Source: an uncultured Actinomycetes bacterium (GTDB lineage Bacteria > Actinomycetota > Actinomycetes > Nanopelagicales > Nanopelagicaceae). Taken from it: DNA of 45,460 bases. The DNA lies in NCBI GenBank assembly GCA_903899375.1, contig CAIUIT010000088.1:1-45460 (forward strand), in the 5' to 3' direction. The notes under the pieces are model-generated. The model was not told the DNA's origin and made no database searches. It worked only from the letters and a program-made list of their open reading frames with translations. The position numbers and the translations under genes were made by a program. Positions 22,420 to 29,913 of this stretch are shown piece by piece (position 1 is the first letter of the stretch; each line of letters starts with the position of its first letter).

Positions 22420-23742
22420 ATGAAATTAAAGCTGCCAAACTTTCAGGGAGTGTTCTTGGCACTGCGTGCCCCTGCCTTAATTGCATGCGCGGTCCTACTT
22501 TCCACTTTAATTCCACAAGCTAGAGCTCACATCGTTCTTGATGGAAGTTATCCTGCAGTGGTCTGTCCAGGGGCTCTAGGTGGCGGTGGCGAGAGAATTT
22601 CACTTCCAGCTAAGAATTTATCTACTCGAGTTGTAACCGGAAAAAGTGCAGCGGTAAAAATTCATAGCTCAACGGTTATTGTCGGTTCAGTTGCTCCAAC
22701 CTTTGTGAGTGGCAACCCGGGTTCTGAGATCGCTTTCTTATCGATATCAGGTGCCAGCACGGCTGATGCAGTCTGTGAAGTTGGCGGGATTGATCAATGG
22801 TTCATTGGCGGTTCTGCGGGAGTTACTAGTCAAGGTATTCTAGAAATAATTAATAGCGGTTTGAGTGATTCGGTCGTCCAGGTATTCCCGTACAGCTCCA
22901 AGGTAGCGCTTGCTCCAATTTCGCTCACGATAAAGGCGAATTCTGCCCAAAATATTGCCCTTGCAACCCTCGTTCCTGGTGAAGAATCTATCGCCCTTCA
23001 CGTTGTGACTGAATCAGGGCGGGTGAGCTCTTTCCTATTGGATCACCGTAAGAATGGATTAAACGATCTTGGCGCAAGTTTTGTTACTCCAGTTGCAGTG
23101 CCAACAACGACAAGTTATATCTCCGGTTTGTTCGGTTCTGCCACAAAGGCAGCATCTACTATGAGATTTCTCGTACCTGGCAATATCAGCGCTAATGTTC
23201 ATGTGACCATCTTTTCCGGTGGGGGCATTATTACCCCAGTGGGTTTTGATTCGCTCACGATCCCGCGGCAACGCGTGGTAGATGTCCCACTACCAAAGAT
23301 CTCCCTCTCAACCCCATATGGCATTGAGGTTACATCTGACCAACCAATTTTTGCCTCGGCGTTAACCAAGAAGATTTCAGGGGGCCTCGACTTTGCATGG
23401 GCCAATCAATTGACTCCGCTTTCTAACTTTAAAATTAATTTGGCTGGTGCCGCGGGTCAGTTCTTCTTTATGGGTCGCACGGTAGCAATAAAGGCGCAAT
23501 GGATTGACTCCAAAGGCAAGGCTAATTCGACAGTGATATCTGGCGACGCTTCAGCGCCTTGGCATCCTTCCGGATCCCTCAACCAGATCACCTTTACCCC
23601 TCTCACAAAAGAGGCGATGTATGGTGGAGCACTTATTTCAAATTCTGACGGCGGGCTCAACTACCTTCCCCTATTGGCCAATCAACTCATCGCACGCGGC
23701 GAGCTCCCTATCGCCGATCTGCGGACTTTGACGCGCCACTAG
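22420..23742 (+). CDS. Secreted or anchored DUF5719 family protein
   Basis: A 440-residue protein with an N-terminal hydrophobic signal or anchor (about 16-36, ending A-R-A-H) and an otherwise beta-rich, Ser/Thr/Gly-rich extracytoplasmic body. Recognisable family features include DGSYPAVVCPGALGGGGER after the signal and GGGIITPVGFDSLTIPRQRV mid-protein. No catalytic motif is apparent. Members typically follow the large glycosyltransferase gene, so a shared envelope role is likely but unproven. It starts 2 bases after that gene's stop and has no ribosome site of its own, implying coupled translation. It is the last gene before a probable new promoter. Confidence 0.8.
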   Translation: MKLKLPNFQGVFLALRAPALIACAVLLSTLIPQARAHIVLDGSYPAVVCPGALGGGGERISLPAKNLSTRVVTGKSAAVKIHSSTVIVGSVAPTFVSGNPGSEIAFLSISGASTADAVCEVGGIDQWFIGGSAGVTSQGILEIINSGLSDSVVQVFPYSSKVALAPISLTIKANSAQNIALATLVPGEESIALHVVTESGRVSSFLLDHRKNGLNDLGASFVTPVAVPTTTSYISGLFGSATKAASTMRFLVPGNISANVHVTIFSGGGIITPVGFDSLTIPRQRVVDVPLPKISLSTPYGIEVTSDQPIFASALTKKISGGLDFAWANQLTPLSNFKINLAGAAGQFFFMGRTVAIKAQWIDSKGKANSTVISGDASAPWHPSGSLNQITFTPLTKEAMYGGALISNSDGGLNYLPLLANQLIARGELPIADLRTLTRH

Positions 23743-23779
23743 GGTGCACGAAATCCAACACTTCTAGGTGAACAGGCAC

Positions 23780-23785
23780 TAATCT
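23780..23785 (+). promoter_or_regulatory. -10 box (TAATCT) for leaderless DUF3499 transcript
   Basis: TAATCT stands 7 bases before the ATG at 23793, the same hexamer and spacing as before the sigma-like gene at 3634. Confidence 0.6.
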
Positions 23786-23792
23786 CTCAATT

Positions 23793-24158
23793 ATGCGAAC
23801 CCAACACCGATCTAGTCGAACATGTTCGCGCGCCAGCTGCAAATTACCGGCAGTAAAAACTCTTACTTATGTGTATGCAGATTCAACTGCGGTTCTTGGC
23901 CCGCTGGCAATGTATGCGGAGCCACATTCCTATGATCTCTGCCAATCCCACAGCGAAAAATTGACGGTTCCCAACGGGTGGAACGTCATCACCTTAGAAC
24001 CTGAGTCTGATCCCGTGGGGCCCAGCGAGGATGATCTGATGGCAATTGCAGACGCGGTGCGTGAAATTGGAAACCAACAGAGCGCTCCCGCCGCCTCTGG
24101 ACCAGCCAACCCTGAAATCGGCCGCCGCGGTCACCTGCGGGCGCTACCCTCAAATTAG
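23793..24158 (+). CDS. DUF3499 family zinc-ribbon-like protein
   Basis: A 121-residue protein corresponding to Rv3259. The N-terminal part has C-S-R-A-S-C, a beta segment TLTYVYADSTAVLGPL, then YDLCQSHSEKLTVPNGW; the C-x4-C and C-x2-H spacing suggests a small zinc-binding fold. The C-terminal half is low-complexity and Pro/Ala-rich. The function is unknown. In actinobacteria it sits between whiB2 and phosphomannomutase, as here. Translation starts at ATG 23793, with TAATCT 7 bases before it and no Shine-Dalgarno, consistent with a leaderless mRNA. Confidence 0.88.
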   Translation: MRTQHRSSRTCSRASCKLPAVKTLTYVYADSTAVLGPLAMYAEPHSYDLCQSHSEKLTVPNGWNVITLEPESDPVGPSEDDLMAIADAVREIGNQQSAPAASGPANPEIGRRGHLRALPSN

Positions 24159-24184
24159 GTTAAGTCCAGCTCTCGTTTCTCAAG

Positions 24185-24190
24185 TAGATT
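24185..24190 (+). promoter_or_regulatory. -10 box (TAGATT) for leaderless phosphomannomutase transcript
   Basis: TAGATT lies 6 bases before the ATG at 24197 in a 38-base gap. No Shine-Dalgarno is present. Confidence 0.6.
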
Positions 24191-24196
24191 TAGGCC

Positions 24197-25564
24197 ATGT
24201 TCACACGTGAATCTTTGGATAAGGTAATAAAGGCATACGACATTCGCGGTCTCGTTGACGAGCAGATCACACCTGATTTCACCTTCGTCCTTGGGACAGC
24301 ATTCGCACGTTTCTTGATGGAAGAACGGGAGCCAGCCACCGTTGTTATTGGCGAGGATATGCGCCCATCATCAGACGAGCTTGCTACGGCATTTGCCGAT
24401 GGATTGAACTCCCAAGGGATCGATGCGATAAGGATTGGGCTCTCATCTACCGACATGCTCTACTTCGCCTCGGGTTCGCTCAACTTTCCAGGAGCAATGT
24501 TCACTGCCAGCCATAATCCAGCTGAGTACAACGGAATCAAATTGGCGAAGTCAGGAGCCCGTCCAATTGGTGCAGAGTCTGGGCTATTGCGGATCAAAGA
24601 TCTTATGATCCAGGGAGTTCCCATGCAGACCGGCGCTATTGGCAAAACCCGCTCGAGCGAACTTCTCAACGAGTACATCGATTTTCTACTTGGTCTATTT
24701 AAAGCCGACGAGTTCACCACCGGCAGGCGACTTAAAGTAGTTGTGGATGCTGGAAATGGGATGGCCGGTTTCACCGCCCCCGCACTGATGGCCCGGCTCA
24801 ATGTTGATTTAGTACCGCTCTACTTTGAACTCGACGGGAATTTTCCACATCATGAGGCGAACCCCATAGATCCTAAGAATTTAGTGGATCTGGTTAAGCG
24901 CGTTAAGAAAGAGAAGGCAGATATTGGATTGGCCTTTGATGGAGATGCTGATCGTTGCTTCTTGGTTGACGAGAGGGGAGAACTTGTAAATCCCTCTGCC
25001 CTCACCTCATTGATCGCGATTCGCGAATTAAAACGTAAGCCTGGTTCCTCAATTATTTACAATCTCATCTCATCTCGTGCCGTACCAGAGATAGTCCTCG
25101 AGCACGGGGGTAAACCGTTGCGCTCGCGTGTAGGTCACTCGTACATCAAGAAGATGATGGCCGACAGTGGGGCGGTATTTGGGGGAGAACATTCTGGCCA
25201 CTTTTACTTCAGTGACTTCTGGAGGGCGGATTCAGGTGCCCTCGCCGCGCTCTTTGCGATTGCCGAACTTTCCCATAGTCAAGGGCCGCTCTCCGAGCTC
25301 TTGGCCCCCCTCAACCGATACTTCTCCAGTGGAGAAGTGAATACCGTCGTAGAGGATCCAGCGCAGAGCGTCGAATTCATTAAGGCTTCGTTCCAGACCG
25401 ACTATGAAATTGATGAGCTCGATGGCGTGACAGTGACGGGGCCAGATTGGTGGTTTAACGTGCGCCCTTCGAATACCGAACCTTTGCTCCGACTCAACGT
25501 GGAAGCGAACTCCCCAGAGCAGATGGTTGCGGTGAGAGAGCAGGTACTTGCCCTCATCGGGTAA
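24197..25564 (+). CDS. manB: Phosphomannomutase/phosphoglucomutase
   Basis: An alpha-D-phosphohexomutase of 455 residues interconverting mannose 6- and 1-phosphate, feeding the guanylyltransferase encoded at 17.8 kb. All four signature sites are seen: the phosphoserine loop TASHNP with S105, the metal loop DGDADRC, the sugar-binding GGEHSGHFYF and the phosphate-binding RPSNTEPLLR near the C-terminus. Activity on glucose phosphates is also possible. Synteny with Rv3257c supports the mannose assignment. It is probably transcribed from its own leaderless promoter (TAGATT six bases before ATG). The next gene, ahcY, begins 78 bases later. Confidence 0.92.
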   Translation: MFTRESLDKVIKAYDIRGLVDEQITPDFTFVLGTAFARFLMEEREPATVVIGEDMRPSSDELATAFADGLNSQGIDAIRIGLSSTDMLYFASGSLNFPGAMFTASHNPAEYNGIKLAKSGARPIGAESGLLRIKDLMIQGVPMQTGAIGKTRSSELLNEYIDFLLGLFKADEFTTGRRLKVVVDAGNGMAGFTAPALMARLNVDLVPLYFELDGNFPHHEANPIDPKNLVDLVKRVKKEKADIGLAFDGDADRCFLVDERGELVNPSALTSLIAIRELKRKPGSSIIYNLISSRAVPEIVLEHGGKPLRSRVGHSYIKKMMADSGAVFGGEHSGHFYFSDFWRADSGALAALFAIAELSHSQGPLSELLAPLNRYFSSGEVNTVVEDPAQSVEFIKASFQTDYEIDELDGVTVTGPDWWFNVRPSNTEPLLRLNVEANSPEQMVAVREQVLALIG

Positions 25565-25601
25565 CCTTTAGCCCTACGGACATCCGTCCACCACTTATTA
25601 G

Positions 25602-25626
25602 ACATGCATGTGACATGTTCTTGAAC
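25602..25626. repeat. Cluster of short inverted repeats upstream of ahcY
   Basis: ACATGCATGT (25602-25611) and the 11-base palindrome CATGTGACATG (25607-25617) overlap. GTTC-TT-GAAC (25617-25626) follows directly. Overlapping half-sites of this kind suggest a repressor-binding region in the ahcY leader, but no known factor is recognised. Confidence 0.4.
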
Positions 25627-25642
25627 TCTTGAAGGAGCTCTT

Positions 25643-26920
25643 GTGTCAGTTGAAACATCAATAGGCCATAACATTGCAAATGCCGCCCTGGCAGCCGAAG
25701 GTAAGAAGCGGATTGAGTGGGCAGAACGTAACATGCCAGTTCTCGCTCAGATCAAAGCTCGCTTTGAAGCAGAGAAGCCATTTACCGGAATTCGTATCGC
25801 CGCCTGCATGCATGTGACAACTGAAACAGCAAACCTGATGCGTGCTCTGAAGGCCGGCGGCGCTGAACTAGCACTCTGTGCTTCAAATCCACTATCCACC
25901 CAAGATGACACTGCCGCAGCGCTCGTGCACGAATACGGGATTAATGTCTTTGCGCATAATGGCGTGGACCGCGAAGGTTATTACGCTGACCTCAATTCTG
26001 CACTTAATATTCAACCGAATCTAGTTTTTGATGATGGCTGCGACTTGGTAAACACGCTTCACACCACTCGAACCGAATTGCTTCCTGGAGTCATGGGCGG
26101 CTGTGAAGAAACTACAACAGGAGTTATTCGTCTTCGTCAGATGACCAAAGATGGAGCTCTCAAGTTTCCAATGATTGCTGTTAACGACACGGATACAAAA
26201 CACATGTTTGATAATCGATTTGGCACCGGTCAATCATCACTCGACGCCCTCTTCCGTGCCACAAACAGTCTGATTGCTGGTTCGACATTTGTTGTATGTG
26301 GCTTTGGCTATTGCGGCAAGGGTGTTGCTGAACGGGCTCGTGGTATGGGCGCGAATGTGGTTATCACTGAAATTGATCCAACGAAGGCTCTTGATGCGTT
26401 GATGCAAGGCTATCGAGTTATGAATTCATTGGAAGCCGCCAAGATCGGTGATTTCTTTGTCACAGTCACTGGCAACCGCGATGTACTCCGTGAAGAACAC
26501 TTTGCCGTGATGAAGGATGGGGCGATCTTTGCCAACTCTGGACACTTCGATATTGAGATCGATGTGGCATGGCTAGAAAAGAACGCCGCAAAGAAGAACA
26601 AGCGCATTCGTCACTCAACCGATGAATATGTACTGTCCGATGGACGTCGTCTACTCCTTATTGCTGAAGGAAGACTTGTGAATCTGGGCGCTGCAGAAGG
26701 TCACCCTGCTTCGGTAATGGATATGTCTTTCTCAGATCAAGCGCTCACCGCTGAATGGTTGATTAAAGCTGCAGCATCACTCGGAGCCGGGTTGCACAAT
26801 GTTCCAACTGAAATTGATAAAGAGGTCGCTCGCCTCAAGCTTGCCAGCATGGGAGCATCGATCGATACTTTGACCCCTGCCCAAGAGCTGTATCTCAACT
26901 CTTGGGAGCACGGCAGCTAA
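25643..26920 (+). CDS. ahcY: Adenosylhomocysteinase
   Basis: Hydrolyses S-adenosylhomocysteine to adenosine and homocysteine, relieving product inhibition of methyltransferases; cytosolic, NAD-dependent. At 425 residues it is the shorter form without the mycobacterial insertion. Key blocks are [20 protein letters not shown], the NAD-binding [37 protein letters not shown] and the C-terminal AEGRLVNL followed by [10 protein letters not shown]. The start is GTG at 25643 with GGAG (25634-25637) five bases before it. The 78-base leader holds several palindromes but does not resemble an SAH riboswitch. It overlaps mtrA by one base (TAATG), so SAH turnover and the two-component system are transcriptionally linked, as in the Rv3248c-Rv3245c region. 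Confidence 0.95.
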   Translation: MSVETSIGHNIANAALAAEGKKRIEWAERNMPVLAQIKARFEAEKPFTGIRIAACMHVTTETANLMRALKAGGAELALCASNPLSTQDDTAAALVHEYGINVFAHNGVDREGYYADLNSALNIQPNLVFDDGCDLVNTLHTTRTELLPGVMGGCEETTTGVIRLRQMTKDGALKFPMIAVNDTDTKHMFDNRFGTGQSSLDALFRATNSLIAGSTFVVCGFGYCGKGVAERARGMGANVVITEIDPTKALDALMQGYRVMNSLEAAKIGDFFVTVTGNRDVLREEHFAVMKDGAIFANSGHFDIEIDVAWLEKNAAKKNKRIRHSTDEYVLSDGRRLLLIAEGRLVNLGAAEGHPASVMDMSFSDQALTAEWLIKAAASLGAGLHNVPTEIDKEVARLKLASMGASIDTLTPAQELYLNSWEHGS

Positions 26921-27600
26921 TGACGTTGATCATGGTTGTCGATGACGACCAAGATCTAGCGGAGATGCTCGGCATCGTCCTCAACGGTTCTGGTTTTGAG
27001 GTCGATTTAGTCAACTCGGGTGATCAGGTCATGACAATTTTTAATTCGCATGAGCCAGATCTAGTTCTGCTTGATGTAATGCTTCCTGGCATAAGCGGAA
27101 TTGAAGTCTGCAAGATCATCCGCGAAAAGTCGATGGTTCCCATAGTTATGCTGACGGCTAAGGGCGATAGTTACGATGTCGTTCAAGGCCTTGAGGCCGG
27201 GGCAGATGACTACATGATCAAGCCCTTCAATCCTGCTGAGTTAGTCGCGAGAATAAAAGTTCGCCTTCGGCGCTCCAATATTGAAAGTTCGACCACCTTA
27301 CGTATCTGTGACATCGTCATTGATCAGGTGGCACACACCATTATTAGAAATGGAAAGACGATTCCGCTCACGCGCTTGGAGTTCGATCTCCTCGTCGCCC
27401 TAGCGAAAGAGCCTGGTCGAGTCTTTACCCGTGATGCGCTCCTGAGTGAAGTTTGGGGATATCAGCACGCTGCCGATACCCGCCTCGTCAACGTTCACGT
27501 ACAAAGATTGCGCGCCAAGGTCGAAGAAGATGTTGATAATCCCCAGGTAGTTCTTACTGTTCGAGGCGTTGGGTATAAGGCGGGAACGAGTCAGGCATGA
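26920..27600 (+). CDS. mtrA: Two-component response regulator MtrA
   Basis: A 226-residue OmpR-family regulator. The receiver domain (1-115) has the acid pocket D8-D10, phosphoacceptor D52 in LLDVMLPG, and the lysine of MLTAKGDS. The winged-helix DNA-binding domain (about 130-225) includes LTRLEFDLLVALAKEPGRVF and VHVQRLRAKVE. Gene order (ahcY, mtrA, mtrB, comF-like, secA) matches Rv3248c-Rv3240c, identifying it as MtrA, which controls cell-wall and division genes in mycobacteria and corynebacteria. The start is ATG 26920, sharing its A with the ahcY stop; an earlier in-frame codon at 26902 lies in ahcY. Its last four bases overlap mtrB (ATGA). Confidence 0.94.
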   Translation: MTLIMVVDDDQDLAEMLGIVLNGSGFEVDLVNSGDQVMTIFNSHEPDLVLLDVMLPGISGIEVCKIIREKSMVPIVMLTAKGDSYDVVQGLEAGADDYMIKPFNPAELVARIKVRLRRSNIESSTTLRICDIVIDQVAHTIIRNGKTIPLTRLEFDLLVALAKEPGRVFTRDALLSEVWGYQHAADTRLVNVHVQRLRAKVEEDVDNPQVVLTVRGVGYKAGTSQA

Positions 27601-29171
27601 AATGGCTGGGCGTGAAATGGCGGAGTTCAATCCTCTTTCGCGTCATTTCTACCACTTTCCTACTTTCAATCATTCTGATTTCTCTCGTTGGCAGCATTCT
27701 CTTTATCCAAATTTCGAGCGGTATTTACCGTGAAAAGACCAATGAGTCGTTATCCGAAGCGCAATCTCTCTATGAGTATGCCCAGGGTCAACTCGATGCG
27801 ACGCTTTATCTTCCGACATTAAAGTTGCCAACGGTTGTCGCAAAGATCCTGCAGTCGAATGATCCCACCATCGCCACTACTCCACGTGAGGTAGTGCTCA
27901 TAGGTTCACCCCTCGTGAAAAAGTCGAACGCTATGTTCAATGGCGCTTCGGGAAATGTTGACATCGCATCTATTCCAAATTCCTTACGAGTCACTGTCCG
28001 AAAATTTGGAGCCGCCAGATGGATTCGCGGCGAAATTGGATTTCAGGATGGAACCCGAAGAAGTGCAATCATTGTCGGAAATGCAATAGAGATTCCACCG
28101 CAATCGCCTTACGAGTTGTACTACGTATTTCTATTGACAGAGCAACAGACGATCGTCGACTTTATTGGGCAGTTGCTTCTCTTGGCTGGATTCCTCCTCA
28201 TCTTCATGATCGGTGGAATTTCTTGGTATGTGATTCGACAGGCGATAAATCCAGTACGAGATGCGGCAGAGATCGCTGAACAGTTAACGGCAGGTGATTT
28301 GAACCGACGGATGCTCGTTTCGGGAGAAGATGAGATGGCCCGGCTTGCGATCTCCTTCAATGAAATGGCTCTTTCAATGCAGCAACAGATTTCTAGGCTC
28401 GAGAACCTCTCGAGGCTGCAGCAGCGCTTTGTCTCGGATGTTTCGCATGAGCTGAGAACGCCTTTGACTACCATTCGGATGGCTTCAGATGTTATTGCCG
28501 AAAGCAGGGGAAGGATGGACCCCGCAGCAGCTCGCAGCGCTGAACTGTTGCAATCACAAATCGCTCGATTTGAATCTCTGCTCACTGACCTCTTGGAGGT
28601 CAGCCGTTTTGATGCCAGCGCTTCGATATTAGAGCTCAAAGATGTTGATATTAAATCACTGGTCATTCAATCTATTGATCAATTACACGTTGGCCAAAAT
28701 GGTCAGGTGCGTACCTTCTTTCCAGAGAATGATGTCATTGCCTCTGTCGACCCACGTCGCATCGAGAGAATTCTTCGGAATTTGATTTCGAATGCATTTG
28801 ATCACAGCGAAGGAAAAGCGATAGATATAACCATTGTGGACACAGCTATTGAAGTTGCCGTAGGTGTCCGGGATTATGGAATTGGTTTTACAGAACGCGA
28901 GTCAGAAAGACTCTTCGATCGCTTCTGGCGCGCTGACCCATCCCGCTCAAGGCTTCGCGGCGGAACAGGGCTGGGACTTTCTATCGCACTAGATGATGCA
29001 AAACTCCACCAAGGATCGCTCAAAACGTGGGGAGCCCCAGGCAAAGGTGCGCACTTCGTGTTGACTATTCCGAAGGAGCCAGGCATTCCGATTCAAGGGG
29101 AACCAATAGCGGCTAACCCCAACGACAAATCATCCACATCTTTCCTATCTTTTGATGAGGATGATATTTAA
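27597..29171 (+). CDS. mtrB: Two-component sensor histidine kinase MtrB
   Basis: A 524-residue membrane kinase partnering MtrA. Two membrane segments (about 14-36 and 187-209) flank an extracytoplasmic sensor of roughly 150 residues. A HAMP region (NPVRDAAEIAEQLTAGDLNR) and the H box FVSDVSHELRTPLTTIR with phosphorylated H284 follow. The N box (LRNLISNAFDHSEG), F box (LFDRFWRADPSR) and G2 box (GGTGLGLSIA) are all present, so it should be active. In M. tuberculosis the lipoprotein gene lpqB follows mtrB and modulates it; here only 14 bases separate mtrB from the comF-like gene and lpqB is absent. The start overlaps mtrA by 4 bases. Confidence 0.94.
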   Translation: MKWLGVKWRSSILFRVISTTFLLSIILISLVGSILFIQISSGIYREKTNESLSEAQSLYEYAQGQLDATLYLPTLKLPTVVAKILQSNDPTIATTPREVVLIGSPLVKKSNAMFNGASGNVDIASIPNSLRVTVRKFGAARWIRGEIGFQDGTRRSAIIVGNAIEIPPQSPYELYYVFLLTEQQTIVDFIGQLLLLAGFLLIFMIGGISWYVIRQAINPVRDAAEIAEQLTAGDLNRRMLVSGEDEMARLAISFNEMALSMQQQISRLENLSRLQQRFVSDVSHELRTPLTTIRMASDVIAESRGRMDPAAARSAELLQSQIARFESLLTDLLEVSRFDASASILELKDVDIKSLVIQSIDQLHVGQNGQVRTFFPENDVIASVDPRRIERILRNLISNAFDHSEGKAIDITIVDTAIEVAVGVRDYGIGFTERESERLFDRFWRADPSRSRLRGGTGLGLSIALDDAKLHQGSLKTWGAPGKGAHFVLTIPKEPGIPIQGEPIAANPNDKSSTSFLSFDEDDI

Positions 29172-29185
29172 AGCTTGAGATAGTT

Positions 29186-29866
29186 ATGAGTATGGGTTCG
29201 CTTTTGCACCTGCTCTTCCCACCCACCTGCCTCATCTGTGAAGCATCTGGTCTTGGGCTCTGTACTTCATGTGAAGAAAAGATTGTGCGAGTCACGGTGG
29301 TGCGTGATATTGAACAAATCAAATTCTGGGCAGGTGCCTACTACGGAGATGAGTTAGCTCAACTCATCCTCTTGGCGAAGGAGAAGAACAATTCCCTCGC
29401 GCGGAATTATTTATCGCAACTTCTTCTTGAATCTTTCATGAGAGCGATCGCAAATCTGAGTGACCCATCAAACGCGGCGTTGATTCCAATCCCTTCGAGC
29501 CACGCCGCTAATCGGAGGCGTGGCTATCGACACTCGTACCTGCTGGCCCGCGCGCTCGCTTCACGTATTGCCAAAGAGTCCTCTCGCGACGTTGAGGTTA
29601 TTGAAGCTTTGAGAGTAAATCGGAAAATCGCCGATCAGAGCAATCTCAATCGAGTAGAACGCATGCAGAATCTCTCTGGCGCCTACTCTGTGCGAAGCCG
29701 CCATATCCCCCATCTTGCCCACAGTGCTCCAGAGTCGATCTTCTTGATTGATGACCTGGTGACTTCGGGCAGTTCTATCCGAGAGGGGTTACGCGCCCTA
29801 GGGCAGCTCGGAATTAGCCCATCTGGGGTGCTCGCGGCTGGGGTCTCGCCGCGTGTTTTTTCCTAA
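29186..29866 (+). CDS. ComF-like phosphoribosyltransferase-domain protein
   Basis: A 226-residue member of the ComF/GntX group. An N-terminal zinc-ribbon-like region has CLICEASGLGLCTSCEEKI (about 12-30). The C-terminal type I phosphoribosyltransferase fold has the PRPP-binding loop FLIDDLVTSGSSIREGLRAL (about 188-207) preceded by the RVERMQNLSGAY hood segment. ComF proteins assist DNA uptake in competent bacteria; in actinobacteria the role is unclear, and no other competence gene is nearby. The position between mtrB and secA equals Rv3242c. The hibernation factor gene found after it in M. tuberculosis is missing; secA starts 47 bases later. Confidence 0.87.
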   Translation: MSMGSLLHLLFPPTCLICEASGLGLCTSCEEKIVRVTVVRDIEQIKFWAGAYYGDELAQLILLAKEKNNSLARNYLSQLLLESFMRAIANLSDPSNAALIPIPSSHAANRRRGYRHSYLLARALASRIAKESSRDVEVIEALRVNRKIADQSNLNRVERMQNLSGAYSVRSRHIPHLAHSAPESIFLIDDLVTSGSSIREGLRALGQLGISPSGVLAAGVSPRVFS

Positions 29867-29913
29867 TACGATAGGGGGCTGGCAGATGATAAAAAATTCT
29901 GAAATGAGGGTTC

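Noticed and set aside
25565-25642. SAH riboswitch upstream of ahcY
   Set aside because: The leader is short and lacks the conserved paired core; the visible repeats are short DNA-type palindromes.
28121-28666. 181-residue minus-strand open frame
   Set aside because: Lies opposite the HAMP and H-box region of mtrB; Ser/Arg/Cys-rich composition, no family features or ribosome site.
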